Origin: a gamma proteobacterium symbiont of Ctena orbiculata
GTDB lineage: Bacteria; Pseudomonadota; Gammaproteobacteria; Chromatiales; Chromatiaceae
NCBI GenBank assembly: GCA_003094555.1
Contig: NATW01000118.1
Span: 1-64,000 of the forward strand
DNA length: 64,000 nucleotides
Direction of reading: 5' to 3'
Shown: positions 53,461 through 62,744 of the stretch, one piece after another
How positions within the stretch are numbered: position 1 is the first letter of the stretch
Layout: the number at the start of each line of letters is the position of its first letter
Notes under the pieces: model-generated
Databases searched by the model: none
What the model saw: only the letters and a program-made list of their open reading frames with translations
What the model was told of the DNA's origin: nothing
Translations under genes and position numbers: made by a program

Positions 53461-55179
53461 ATGGATACTCACTTGTCCTCAGATGTGAAACAAGACAATC
53501 GCCGGCGTGGCCGCAAAAAAGGCCGCAACGTTAAGCCAGCGGTATTAAGCGAAATTCGACAACTGCTGGGAGAGACGCCGCGCCGACCTGACCTATTGAT
53601 CGAAATACTGCACCGTATTCAAGATCGCATGGGATATATTTCAGTGGATCATATAGCGGCGCTTGCCCAGGAGATGGACCTCTCTTCCGCGCATATCTTT
53701 GAAGTGGCCAGTTTCTACCACCATTTCGATCTGGTTAAACAGGGTCAGACACCGCCACCGCCCCTGACAATCCGGGTGTGCGACTCCATCTCCTGCAACC
53801 TGGCCGGTGCAGAGACTCTGATCAGTGACCTGCAGGCGAGTCTGGGTCATGGAATTCGACTGCAACGGGTGCCTTGTGTGGGTCGCTGCCAGGAGGCACC
53901 CCTGGCCGTGATAGGTAGAGAACCGATCCCCCAAGCCGATCCCGCTAAAGTGATGCAACGGCTTGAAGCGAGTGATGGCGAACCGGAGTTACCCGACTAT
54001 CTGGATTACACAGGCTATCAGGATGGCGGCGGCTATGAACTGCTGAAAAGGATCGAAACTGATGATGGTAACGGCAGACACCCGACGCAGCTGTCAGTGG
54101 AACAGGTGATTCAATGCCTGGAAGACTCAAATCTCAGAGGCCTGGGAGGCGCCGGTTTCCCCGCCGGTCGTAAATGGCGCATTTTGCGTGAACAACCAGC
54201 ACCGCGTCTGCTGGCGGTGAATATCGACGAAGGCGAACCGGGTACCTTCAAGGATCGCTACTATCTGGAACGGGATCCACACCGTTTTCTCGAAGGGACC
54301 CTTATCGCTGCACGGGTGGTCGGTATCAGTGAGATCTACATCTATCTGCGTGACGAATATGCAGCTATCCACAGGCTGCTGGAGAGGGAATTGAAGGCTC
54401 TTCAGTCAAACCCGCCCTGTCCGCTGCCGCCCATTCATCTGCGCAGAGGAGCCGGTGCCTATATCTGCGGCGAGGAATCGGCGATGATCGAATCGATCGA
54501 GGGGAAGCGCGGCATGCCCAGGCAACGCCCCCCCTACGTGGCCCAGGTTGGACTCTTCGGCCGCCCCACCCTGGAACACAACATGGAGACCCTCTACTGG
54601 GTGCGTGAACTGCTTGAACGGGGTGCCGATTGGTTTGCTCAACAGGGGCGTAACGGCCGCCACGGCCTGCGCAGCTTCTCGGTGAGTGGCCGGGTCAACC
54701 AACCGGGCGTGCATCTGGCCCCCGCCGGCATCACCATGCGTGAACTCATCGATGAATATTGTGAGGGCATGCCGCAAGGCCATGAACTCTATGGTTACTT
54801 CCCTGGTGGCGCTTCAGGGGGCATCCTACCCGCCTCCCTGGCCGACGTTCCGCTCGATTTCGACACCTTACAACCCTATGGCTGTTTCATCGGTTCGGCC
54901 GCCATTATCGTTCTCTCCCAGCACGACAGCGCTCGCGATGCGGCCCTCAACGCCATGCGCTTCTTTGCCCACGAATCCTGTGGACAGTGCACACCCTGCC
55001 GGGTGGGTACCGAGAAGGCAGTGGCGCTGATGCAACAGGATGAATGGAACAAGGATCTGCTCCAGGAGCTCTCGAGGGTCATGATCGATGCCTCCATCTG
55101 TGGCCTGGGTCAGGCCGCACCCAACCCCATGTTGAGCGTGCTGAAATATTTTCCTCAGGAGTTGGAACATGGCGAATGA
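53461..55179 (+). CDS. fdhB: NAD-linked formate dehydrogenase beta subunit (NuoE-NuoF fusion)
   Basis: 572 aa. Residues about 20-170 are a NuoE-like thioredoxin domain with a [2Fe-2S] Cys set (CDSISCNLAG, PCVGRCQEAP). The rest is NuoF-like: NAD/FMN-binding RGLGGAGFPAGRKW and GAYICGEESAMIESIEG, and the 4Fe-4S motif ESCGQCTPCRVG. It passes electrons from formate to NAD+. Length and order match the fused beta subunit of Methylobacterium-type Fdh1. Overlaps the alpha gene by 11 bp. Confidence 0.93.
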   Translation: MDTHLSSDVKQDNRRRGRKKGRNVKPAVLSEIRQLLGETPRRPDLLIEILHRIQDRMGYISVDHIAALAQEMDLSSAHIFEVASFYHHFDLVKQGQTPPPPLTIRVCDSISCNLAGAETLISDLQASLGHGIRLQRVPCVGRCQEAPLAVIGREPIPQADPAKVMQRLEASDGEPELPDYLDYTGYQDGGGYELLKRIETDDGNGRHPTQLSVEQVIQCLEDSNLRGLGGAGFPAGRKWRILREQPAPRLLAVNIDEGEPGTFKDRYYLERDPHRFLEGTLIAARVVGISEIYIYLRDEYAAIHRLLERELKALQSNPPCPLPPIHLRRGAGAYICGEESAMIESIEGKRGMPRQRPPYVAQVGLFGRPTLEHNMETLYWVRELLERGADWFAQQGRNGRHGLRSFSVSGRVNQPGVHLAPAGITMRELIDEYCEGMPQGHELYGYFPGGASGGILPASLADVPLDFDTLQPYGCFIGSAAIIVLSQHDSARDAALNAMRFFAHESCGQCTPCRVGTEKAVALMQQDEWNKDLLQELSRVMIDASICGLGQAAPNPMLSVLKYFPQELEHGE

Positions 55180-57937
55180 TCCTCAGTCCCCCCAAGGCAG
55201 CATCAATTTCACCCTGGATGGCAAGCCTCAAAGCGCCATGCCAGGGGAGAGCCTGTTGCAGGTAGCGAAACGCGCCGGGGTCGAAATCCCCCATCTCTGT
55301 TACAAGGAGGGTCTGCGACCCGACGGCAACTGCCGGGCCTGTGTGGTGGAGATCGAGGGTGAGCGCACCCTGGCCGCCTCCTGTTGCCGGGCACCAAGCG
55401 ACGGGATGGTGGTGAATAGCCAGGGCGAACGACCTCGCAAGTCACAACAGCTGGTATTGGAACTGCTTCAATCCGACATGGCCGATACCTGCTACAGCCA
55501 CCACAATGAGCTTGACCAGTGGTCGCAAAAGATGGATCTGGGCAAGCCCCGCTTCCCCAGCCGCCGCCAACCGGTGGCGGACAGTTCTCATCCAGCCATC
55601 GCGGTCAATCTGGATGCCTGTATCCAGTGCACCCGCTGTCTGCGTGCATGTCGCGAAGAGCAGGTCAACGATGTGATCGGCTATGCCTGGCGAGGTGGCG
55701 CTTCGAGTATCGTCTTCGATGCGGAAGAGAGCCTGGCCGAGAGCAGCTGTGTCGCCTGTGGCGAGTGTGTACAGGCCTGTCCCACGGGGGCGCTGATGCC
55801 GGCCAACGGCCTGGGATTGGAGCAGACCGAGAAACAGATCGATTCGGTCTGTCCCTATTGCGGCGTCGGCTGCCAGCTTACCTACCATGTGACTGATAAC
55901 CGCATACGCTATGTTACCGGGCGCAATGGGCCGGCCAATAACTCCCGCCTGTGTGTCAAAGGACGTTACGGTTTCGACTATGTACATCACAAACACCGTC
56001 TGACCGTACCGCTGATTCGCCTTGATGATGCCCCCAAACAGGCCGAGCTGGCCCTCGATCACGAAAACCCCTTCGCCGGTTTCCGCGAAGCGAGTTGGGA
56101 GGAGGCACTGACATTTGCCGCTGGCGGACTGGTTAAGATGAGGGATGAGCGGGGAGCTGCCGCGTTGGCGGGCTTCGGCTCCGCCAAGGGCTCCAACGAG
56201 GAGGCCTATCTGTTTCAAAAGCTGGTCCGTACAGGCTTTGGCAGCAACAATGTGGATCACTGCACCCGCCTCTGTCATGCCTCTTCCGTAGTGGCACTGC
56301 TGGAGATGATCGGCTCAGGCGCTGTCTCCAACCCGGTGGCGGACGTGGACCAGGCAGAGGTGATACTGATCATCGGTTCCAATACCACCGATAACCACCC
56401 GGTGGCGGCAACCTTTGTCAAGAATCAGGTCAAGGCCGGTAAGACCCTGGTTGTGATGGACCCACGACGCACCACCATTGCCAGACACGCCTCCCACTTC
56501 CTCCAGTTCAAGCCCGATACCGACGTGGCCCTGCTCAACGCCATCATGAATGCGGTGATCGAACAGGGGCTTGTGGATGAGCAATTCGTCAACAACCGCA
56601 CCAGCGGCTATGAGGTGTTGGCGAAGCACCTGCGCGCCTTCACGCCGGAAGCCATGGAGCCTATCTGCGGCATCGACGCTGAAACCATTCGGGAAGTGGC
56701 GCATCTGTATGCATCATCCAAGGCCTCAATTATCTTCTGGGGCATGGGGGTCTCCCAGCATGTGCACGGCACCGACAATTCCCGGGCACTCATCTCCCTG
56801 GCCCTGATGACCGGACAGATCGGCCGTCCGGGCACCGGGCTGCACCCTCTACGCGGGCAGAACAACGTACAAGGGGCCTCCGATGTAGGGCTGATACCCA
56901 TGGTCTTCCCCGACTATCAGCGGGTGGACAACCCGGAGATCCGGGCCAAATTCGAAGCCCTGTGGGGGACACCCCTGGATGCTAAACCGGGCCTGACCGT
57001 GGTCGAGATCATGCATGCCATCACCGAAGGCACCATCCGGGGCATGTACATCATGGGCGAGAACCCGGCCATGTCAGATCCCAACCTGAACCATGCCCGC
57101 AAGGCCCTGGCCAGTCTGGAACATCTGGTTGTGCAGGATATCTTCATGACCGAGACTGCCTGGTACGCAGACGTCATTCTGCCCGCCTCCGCCTTTGCCG
57201 AAAAGGACGGCAGCTTCACCAACACCGATCGGAGGGTACAGTTGGGGCGCCAGGCTATCGATCCACCGGGCGAGGCCCGACAGGACCTGGAGATCATCCA
57301 GGAGATGGCACGCAGGTTAGGCCTGGACTGGCACTACGATCATCCCAAGGAGGTGTTTGCCGAGATGCGTCAGGCAATGCCGAGTATCGCCGGTATATCC
57401 TGGGAGCGCCTGGAGCAGGAGGGTGCCATAACCTACCCCTGTGAAAATGAAGACGATCCGGGACAGCCGGTTATTTTCACCGATACATTTCCAACCCCGT
57501 CCGGCAGGGCGAGCTTTACACCCGCACCCTTTACCAACGCCGACGAGCTGCCGGATCATGAGTATCCCTGGGTACTGATCACCGGTCGCCAGTTGGAACA
57601 TTGGCACACCGGAGCCATGACCCGACGTGCGGAGGTGCTCGACAAGATCGAACCGATCCCGGTTGCCAGCCTCCATCCCCAGGAACTCGCACGCATCGAT
57701 ATAGAACCTGGCGGCCCGATCATGTTGCAATCGAGGCGGGGGGTGGTAACCGCGTATGCCCGAGCCGACGAAGGTGTCTCTCCCGGCCAGGTATTCCTCC
57801 CCTTCTGTTACCACGAAGCGGCGGCAAACCTGTTGACCAATGAAGCACTGGATCCGGCGGCGAAAATACCAGAGTTCAAGTTCTGTGCCGTGCGGATAGA
57901 ACCTGGTCAGGAATCCAACCCTATAGAGAGTCGGTAA
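55169..57937 (+). CDS. fdhA: Formate dehydrogenase alpha subunit (Mo/W-bis-MGD)
   Basis: 922 aa. N-terminal [2Fe-2S] ferredoxin-like domain (Cys44, Cys55, Cys58), then 4Fe-4S clusters (CIQCTRCLRAC about 151-161; CVACGECVQAC about 194-204), a further CPYCGVGC site (228-235) and the MGD-binding body. The active-site Cys is in DHCTRLCHASS (Cys369); it is a Cys codon, so no selenocysteine is used. It oxidises formate to CO2. Whether Mo or W is used cannot be told from sequence. Confidence 0.94.
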   Translation: MANDPQSPQGSINFTLDGKPQSAMPGESLLQVAKRAGVEIPHLCYKEGLRPDGNCRACVVEIEGERTLAASCCRAPSDGMVVNSQGERPRKSQQLVLELLQSDMADTCYSHHNELDQWSQKMDLGKPRFPSRRQPVADSSHPAIAVNLDACIQCTRCLRACREEQVNDVIGYAWRGGASSIVFDAEESLAESSCVACGECVQACPTGALMPANGLGLEQTEKQIDSVCPYCGVGCQLTYHVTDNRIRYVTGRNGPANNSRLCVKGRYGFDYVHHKHRLTVPLIRLDDAPKQAELALDHENPFAGFREASWEEALTFAAGGLVKMRDERGAAALAGFGSAKGSNEEAYLFQKLVRTGFGSNNVDHCTRLCHASSVVALLEMIGSGAVSNPVADVDQAEVILIIGSNTTDNHPVAATFVKNQVKAGKTLVVMDPRRTTIARHASHFLQFKPDTDVALLNAIMNAVIEQGLVDEQFVNNRTSGYEVLAKHLRAFTPEAMEPICGIDAETIREVAHLYASSKASIIFWGMGVSQHVHGTDNSRALISLALMTGQIGRPGTGLHPLRGQNNVQGASDVGLIPMVFPDYQRVDNPEIRAKFEALWGTPLDAKPGLTVVEIMHAITEGTIRGMYIMGENPAMSDPNLNHARKALASLEHLVVQDIFMTETAWYADVILPASAFAEKDGSFTNTDRRVQLGRQAIDPPGEARQDLEIIQEMARRLGLDWHYDHPKEVFAEMRQAMPSIAGISWERLEQEGAITYPCENEDDPGQPVIFTDTFPTPSGRASFTPAPFTNADELPDHEYPWVLITGRQLEHWHTGAMTRRAEVLDKIEPIPVASLHPQELARIDIEPGGPIMLQSRRGVVTAYARADEGVSPGQVFLPFCYHEAAANLLTNEALDPAAKIPEFKFCAVRIEPGQESNPIESR

Positions 57938-58090
57938 ATGTCAAATTTGAGAATGGTTACAGAAGGTGTGACACATCTGTAACAGTTTTCCGAGATATGT
58001 AGCAACCAGTCACATACGGCTCAGTTGCTCATATAAATATATCAATTATTTTGTAGATTTTTCAGTATGTTATAAATAATTTTCGCATCT

Positions 58091-58106
58091 TGGCCCGCAT
58101 TCTGCC
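58091..58106 (+). promoter_or_regulatory. Sigma-54-like promoter in front of an ORF-poor transcript
   Basis: TGGCCC-GCATT-CTGCC with exact GG-N10-GC spacing. It differs from the fhc site (TGGCACGCTTTCTGCA) at only three of 16 bases, which argues that it is functional. Confidence 0.6.
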
Positions 58107-58116
58107 TAGGAAAAGA

Positions 58117-58236
58117 CAGAAGCCAGACCTGGATCGTATGGATTACCATCGATTCTGCTTCGATTGTTGAAAAGATTTCCTCCACCCTTAATGCCCTTCT
58201 AGTGGCTATCCCCTAGCCACAGGGGGCATTTTTTTT
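58117..58236 (+). ncRNA. Putative sigma-54-dependent small RNA
   Basis: From the predicted start (about 12 nt after the -12 element) to the terminator is about 120 nt with no ORF longer than 10 codons (MDYHRFCFDC, 58138-58170). The 3' end is a classic intrinsic terminator with an 8-T run, as in Hfq-type small RNAs. The boundaries are estimates; the terminator could instead belong to fdh and folP. Confidence 0.45.
58190..58236. terminator. Intrinsic terminator, possibly bidirectional
   Basis: Nested hairpin: outer AATGCCC/GGGCATT and inner GTGGCTA-TCCCC-TAGCCAC, followed by eight Ts. It lies between convergent fdhA and folP and 3' of the putative small RNA. Confidence 0.85.
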
Positions 58237-58251
58237 AACCATACCACAACA

Positions 58252-59082
58252 TCATTGGAATGAGTCGTTATTACGGATCGCCCAGGCCACATCAAGCGCT
58301 TGTCGATTCTGCCACACATCATGCACCCGAAACACCTTCACCCCGGCCATGACTCCCAAGGCGGTACAGGCACAGGTGGCGGGTATCAACTGTTCAGGCT
58401 GTGTCTGATTGCTGATGGCGCCCATGAAACGCTTACGACTCACACCGAGCAACAGGGGATAACCCAGTTCACCGATCTGCTGTAGATCGGCCAGCAACTC
58501 CAAGTTATGTCGCTTTTGCTTGCCGAACCCAATTCCCGGGTCCAGCAATAACGCTTCGGGTTTCACCCCAGCCCGCAGTGCCGCTTCAATCCGCTGCGCC
58601 AAAAACGCCTTCACTTCTGAAACCACATCCCGGTACACCGGTGCATGCTGCATGGTTTCCGGTGTTCCCTGCATATGCATCAGCACGAGTGGAATATCAG
58701 CCGACCCTGCCAACCCGAGCATCTCGGGATCCTCGCGCCCAGCTGATACATCGTTGATCATACTGGCTCCAGCGTCGATCGCATCTCGGGCAACCTCACT
58801 CAGGGTGGTGTCGATGCTGATAGGAAAGCCTTCGGGCAGGCGCTCCCGCAATATCTGTATGGTCTGCAAGACCCGACGTTTCTGCCCGGCGGCGCTGACC
58901 CTGGATGCCTGTGGACGGGTCGATTCCCCACCAATATCAATGATGTCTGCCCCCTCTGCCACCATCTCCATTGCGCGATTGACTGCCGATGTCGTTTCGT
59001 AACGCCCCCCATCGGAAAAGCTATCCGGGGTCAAATTTAAAATTCCCATGATGAGAGGGCGTGAAAAACTAAGCATTACCAT
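58252..59082 (-). CDS. folP: Dihydropteroate synthase (FolP)
   Basis: 276 aa. Both pterin and pABA-site signatures are present: IMGILNLTPDSFSDGGRY, IIDIGGESTRPQA and LLDPGIGFGKQKRHNLELL. It makes dihydropteroate for folate. It is single, divergent from the sigma-54 regulator. A separate DHPS-like protein for H4MPT lies at 12011-13408, so the two cofactor branches have separate enzymes. Confidence 0.95.
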   Translation of the reverse strand: MVMLSFSRPLIMGILNLTPDSFSDGGRYETTSAVNRAMEMVAEGADIIDIGGESTRPQASRVSAAGQKRRVLQTIQILRERLPEGFPISIDTTLSEVARDAIDAGASMINDVSAGREDPEMLGLAGSADIPLVLMHMQGTPETMQHAPVYRDVVSEVKAFLAQRIEAALRAGVKPEALLLDPGIGFGKQKRHNLELLADLQQIGELGYPLLLGVSRKRFMGAISNQTQPEQLIPATCACTALGVMAGVKVFRVHDVWQNRQALDVAWAIRNNDSFQ

Positions 59083-59264
59083 AGGGTTACCCCTAATAAC
59101 CAGACAGATTGCGATTTGTCAATCGAGCCATATTGGCATAAACTCAGCACGATAAATAAAGTATATTGATAATATTTATAAATTCCCCTGAATAATAAAT
59201 AAAACGTGGTGGCAAGGAGGCTTTTTTCTTACAGGGGGCTGATTGCGACCAGAGGTAAATAAAG

Positions 59265-61229
59265 GTGGACAAAGCCATCCTTCACAACGACATATCCAAT
59301 CACGAAGAGTTCGTACGCGCCGCCCTTGACGGCAGCCACATCATCCACTCTTCCGATATAGACGACCTGACACTCAGGTCCTGGCGTCGCTGCCGTGATG
59401 AATATGGACTCGATCCCGGCGTGTCACCCAAGCCTGTCATTATCGATCGACAGGATCTGCGCGACCGCCTGCAAAAGTATGATCGTCTGCTGGACATCGC
59501 CCGGGTCGAGATGACCGATCTCTATCAGCAGCTGGCCGGTTCCGGTCACGCCATTATGCTGACCGACAAGGACGGAATCCTGCTCAATTTCATCGGTGAT
59601 CCCCAATTCACAGATGCTGCCGCACACGCCGGTATGCAACTGGGCGCCGTGTGGAGCGAGTCTGTTCAGGGTACCAATGGCATGGGCACCTGCCTGGTTG
59701 AGCAGAAACCCCTCGTTATCCACAAACAGTCACACTATTTCTCCCGCAATGCCACCCTGACCTGCGCCGCCGCACCCATATTCGATCCCCATGGGGACAT
59801 CCTGGCGGTGCTCGATGCCTCCAGCGAGTCGCAGATGGCTCAGCAGCACACCATGGTGCTGTTGAACATGTCCGCCCAGGTGATTGAAAACCGGGTTTTC
59901 TTCTGTGCCATGAAAGAGTCATTCGTGCTGCGCTTTCATTCCCGTTCAGAGTTCATCAGCACGCTTGGCGAGGGCGCCATCGCCTTCGACGCAGAAGGTA
60001 AGATACTGGCCATCAATCGTAGCGCCATATTCCAACTCAACCTGGAGTCGCCACAACAGATCGTGGGACACCCGATTCAGCAACTCTTCACCACCTCCCT
60101 CGGCTCCCTGCTGAATAACGTACACACCCATGCCTTCCCGATTCGGGAATCGCAACACGGCAAACGTTTCTTCGCAACCCTCCAGGCGCCGGAGAAGAGC
60201 TGCCGCAGCAACGTCTCCCAATTCAAGGCTAAAACACCTTACAGCAACAAGGGTGACGAGAATGACTACCTGGGGAGTTCCGATTCCCTGGACGCACTGC
60301 ACTTCGATGAGCCACGCATGAAGCGCAACGTGAAGACCGCCATCAAACTGATCGAAAGAGATGTCCCCTGCATGTTGTTCGGTGAGACCGGCACCGGTAA
60401 GGAGATGTTTGCCCGGGCATTGCATCAGGCCAGCTCCCGACACGAAAAAGCCTTTGTTGCTGTGAACTGCGCATCCCTGCCTGAATCCCTGATCGAGAGT
60501 GAACTCTTTGGTTACAGACCTGGAGCATTCACCGGGGCCAGCCGGGAGGGCAGCCGCGGCAAGATCGTACAGGCAGACGGCGGCACCCTGTTTCTTGATG
60601 AGATCGGCGATATGCCCCTGCACCTGCAGGCCCGCCTGCTGAGGGTGCTCGAGGAGCGTGAAGTGACACCCCTGGGTGGTGAAAAACCGATCAAGGTCTC
60701 CCTCAAGCTGGTCAGCGCCACCCACCATAACATCAAGGACATGGTGGAGGATGGTGGTTTCCGTGAGGACCTCTACTACCGGCTGCATGGCGTCTCGATG
60801 ACCATGCCTCCCTTGCGGGAACGTACTGACAAACTTGAATTGATCAAACACATCGCCCAGTTGGAGGCAGGCTCCTCGGCGGAATTGACCTGGGAACCCG
60901 AAGCCCTGAAATTGCTCGAAAACTTCCCCTGGCCGGGCAATATTCGCCAGCTGCGGAATGTGCTTCGCACCTGCACGGCACTGTGTGAAAACAACTTGGT
61001 GACAATCAACGATCTGCCTGAGGAAATCCGTAATATTGTCTATGACGATGAATTTCCAGACGCAGCGGAAGCCAATCTCAATGCCCTGGCGATTGCTGAG
61101 CGCGATGCACTCTTGAGTGAGCTCGAAGAGATGCATTGGAATATCAGCAGGGTCGCCAAAAAGCTCGCCCTCAGTCGAAATACTCTCTATCGGCGCATGA
61201 AACGGTTCGGCATCTCGCCGCCCCGTTGA
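59265..61229 (+). CDS. Sigma-54-dependent activator, AcoR/NtrC family
   Basis: 654 aa, GTG start with AGAGG upstream. Domain order: GAF-like sensor (about 60-205; GTNGMGTCLVEQKPLVI), PAS-like (about 215-290), AAA+ (about 330-560) with Walker A GETGTGKE, intact GAFTGA (420-425) and Walker B GGTLFLDEIGDM, and a Fis-type HTH at the end (ISRVAKKLALSRNTLYRRMKRF). No receiver domain, so a small molecule or protein likely gates it through GAF/PAS. Sigma-54 promoters precede nearly all C1 operons here, making it the prime candidate activator; the effector is unknown. Confidence 0.9.
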   Translation: MDKAILHNDISNHEEFVRAALDGSHIIHSSDIDDLTLRSWRRCRDEYGLDPGVSPKPVIIDRQDLRDRLQKYDRLLDIARVEMTDLYQQLAGSGHAIMLTDKDGILLNFIGDPQFTDAAAHAGMQLGAVWSESVQGTNGMGTCLVEQKPLVIHKQSHYFSRNATLTCAAAPIFDPHGDILAVLDASSESQMAQQHTMVLLNMSAQVIENRVFFCAMKESFVLRFHSRSEFISTLGEGAIAFDAEGKILAINRSAIFQLNLESPQQIVGHPIQQLFTTSLGSLLNNVHTHAFPIRESQHGKRFFATLQAPEKSCRSNVSQFKAKTPYSNKGDENDYLGSSDSLDALHFDEPRMKRNVKTAIKLIERDVPCMLFGETGTGKEMFARALHQASSRHEKAFVAVNCASLPESLIESELFGYRPGAFTGASREGSRGKIVQADGGTLFLDEIGDMPLHLQARLLRVLEEREVTPLGGEKPIKVSLKLVSATHHNIKDMVEDGGFREDLYYRLHGVSMTMPPLRERTDKLELIKHIAQLEAGSSAELTWEPEALKLLENFPWPGNIRQLRNVLRTCTALCENNLVTINDLPEEIRNIVYDDEFPDAAEANLNALAIAERDALLSELEEMHWNISRVAKKLALSRNTLYRRMKRFGISPPR

Positions 61230-61253
61230 TAATTCCCAGACCATGGATGGTCC

Positions 61254-61271
61254 TAGGGCCTGTTAACACTA
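61254..61271 (+). repeat. Solo copy of TAGGGCCTGTTAACACTA
   Basis: 18 bp identical to the ends of the 206-bp element at 52979-53184, just after the sigma-54 activator gene. After it the sequence differs. Confidence 0.6.
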
Positions 61272-61353
61272 GTCCTGCATAACATCCTATCTGACGAATT
61301 CTCTATCCTTTACGGCTGAAAAGCGTGCCGGTATCTTTTACTATACGTTAACT

Positions 61354-61896
61354 ATGAATGAATCATCCTCGAAATCAAAGTTGCGCGAAGCATGGGCGAT
61401 CACCGGGTCCGGTCACTATCTCAAAGAGTGTCTTGAACTGATACAACATCGATCCGACGTGGACCTGTTCCTGAGCAAGGCGGCGGCGGAAGTGCTGCCA
61501 ATGTATGACTTCGATGTGAAATCCATGCGCGAGCGCTTCACCTGTTTTCGTGATACCACTGCCAGCGCCTCCCCGGTGGGACTCTTCTATCAGGGTCGTT
61601 ACAGGCGCCTGGTAATCGCCCCTGCCACATCCAATACCATTGCCAAGATGGTTTGGGGGATAGCCGATAGCCTGGTAACCAACATTTACGCCCAGGCCGG
61701 AAAGTGCCGGATTCCGAGCATTGTCTTCGCCTGCGATACCGAGCCGGAAATGGAGACAGAGGCGCCAGGCGGCATGGTCATGGTCTATCCAAGACAGGTT
61801 GACCTGGATAATGTCAAACGATTGCAGGATTTTGAATACACCTCGGTGGTAACCAGCTATGCACAGCTTCTCTCCACCCTTGATGAGCTGGATTGA
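61354..61896 (+). CDS. DmrB/Afp-like flavoprotein, candidate dihydromethanopterin reductase
   Basis: 180 aa, flavodoxin/UbiX-like fold. ITGSGHYLKECLELI forms the N-terminal FMN loop, LVIAPATSNTIAKMVWGIADSLVTN is the characteristic middle, and VVYPRQVDLDNV-like end follows. In archaea and methylotrophs this flavoprotein group (DmrB, Afp) reduces dihydromethanopterin to H4MPT in the last step of synthesis. It lies 3' of the activator gene and far from the other H4MPT genes. Exact activity is inferred. Confidence 0.75.
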   Translation: MNESSSKSKLREAWAITGSGHYLKECLELIQHRSDVDLFLSKAAAEVLPMYDFDVKSMRERFTCFRDTTASASPVGLFYQGRYRRLVIAPATSNTIAKMVWGIADSLVTNIYAQAGKCRIPSIVFACDTEPEMETEAPGGMVMVYPRQVDLDNVKRLQDFEYTSVVTSYAQLLSTLDELD

Positions 61897-61956
61897 GTCA
61901 ACGGTGCGGTCTACCGCACCAGTGCATGGCATATCCAGTTGTCACATATCGTGTAG

Positions 61957-61975
61957 GGTGGGGCCCTGCCCCACC
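61957..61975. repeat. GGTGGGGC-CCT-GCCCCACC palindrome
   Basis: Perfect 8-bp arms, 3-nt loop, between convergent DmrB-like and slipin genes. A degenerate copy lies at 14255-14273. It could be a repeated extragenic palindrome acting as a bidirectional end signal. Confidence 0.5.
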
Positions 61976-61988
61976 AAATGTACAGCTG

Positions 61989-62744
61989 TTAGCTGCTGTT
62001 CTTCTTTTTGAGTAGCGGTTCCAGCAGATCCATTGGCAGCGGAAAAACCAGGGTATGACTCTTATCCCCGGCGACCTCTGTCAGGGTCTCCAGGTACCTG
62101 AGTTGAATCGCCTGCGGCTGTTCGGCCAGGATACTGGCCGCTTCAACCAACTTTTCAGCAGCCTGCTGTTCGCCTTCAGCATGGATAACCTTCGCCCGCC
62201 GCGACCGCTCCGCCTCGGCCTGGCGGGCAATCGCCCGGATCATGCTGTCATCCAGGTCGACATGCTTGATCTCCACATTGGATACCTTGATCCCCCAGGT
62301 ATCGGTCTGTTGGTCAAGGATGTTCCTCACATCGTTATTCAGGCGGTCGCGTTCTGCCAGCATCTCATCCAGTTCGTGTTGACCAAGCACGGAACGCAGT
62401 GTGGTTTGAGCCAGTTGGCTTGTGGCGGCCATGTAATCTTCTACCTGAATTATCGCCCGCTCAGGATCCAGTACACGGAAGTAGACCACTGCATTGACCT
62501 TGACCGAGACATTGTCCCGGGAGATGACATCCTGGGAGGGCACATCGAGTACGATGGTGCGTAGATCGACTCTGACGAATTGCTGGATTACCGGGATGAT
62601 GATGATCAGCCCTGGCCCCTTGACCCGCCAGAAGCGCCCCAGCAAAAACACCACACCCCGTTCATACTCACGCAATATCTTGAGTGCCGAGGTGAGAAAC
62701 GCGATGATCAGAAACAGAATAACCGCATAGAAATAGAGCGTCAT
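61989..62744 (-). CDS. SPFH/band 7 slipin (stomatin-like) protein
   Basis: 251 aa. An N-terminal membrane segment ([20 protein letters not shown]) precedes the stomatin core ([36 protein letters not shown]) and a helical ending with [24 protein letters not shown]. The gene overlaps nfeD upstream by 4 bp, the standard slipin-NfeD pair, thought to organise membrane domains and proteolysis. Confidence 0.9.
   Translation of the reverse strand: MTLYFYAVILFLIIAFLTSALKILREYERGVVFLLGRFWRVKGPGLIIIIPVIQQFVRVDLRTIVLDVPSQDVISRDNVSVKVNAVVYFRVLDPERAIIQVEDYMAATSQLAQTTLRSVLGQHELDEMLAERDRLNNDVRNILDQQTDTWGIKVSNVEIKHVDLDDSMIRAIARQAEAERSRRAKVIHAEGEQQAAEKLVEAASILAEQPQAIQLRYLETLTEVAGDKSHTLVFPLPMDLLEPLLKKKNSS

Larger units (their letters stand above)
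57938..58251. other. Intergenic region with sigma-54 promoter and terminator
   Basis: 314 bp between convergent fdhA and folP. It contains GTTACAGA-N12-TCTGTAAC (57957-57984), a sigma-54-like promoter (58091-58106) and an intrinsic terminator (58190-58236). The unit between them is described separately. Confidence 0.7.

Noticed and set aside
55169..57937. Selenocysteine at the formate dehydrogenase active site
   Set aside because: The frame is uninterrupted and the active-site position is a Cys codon.
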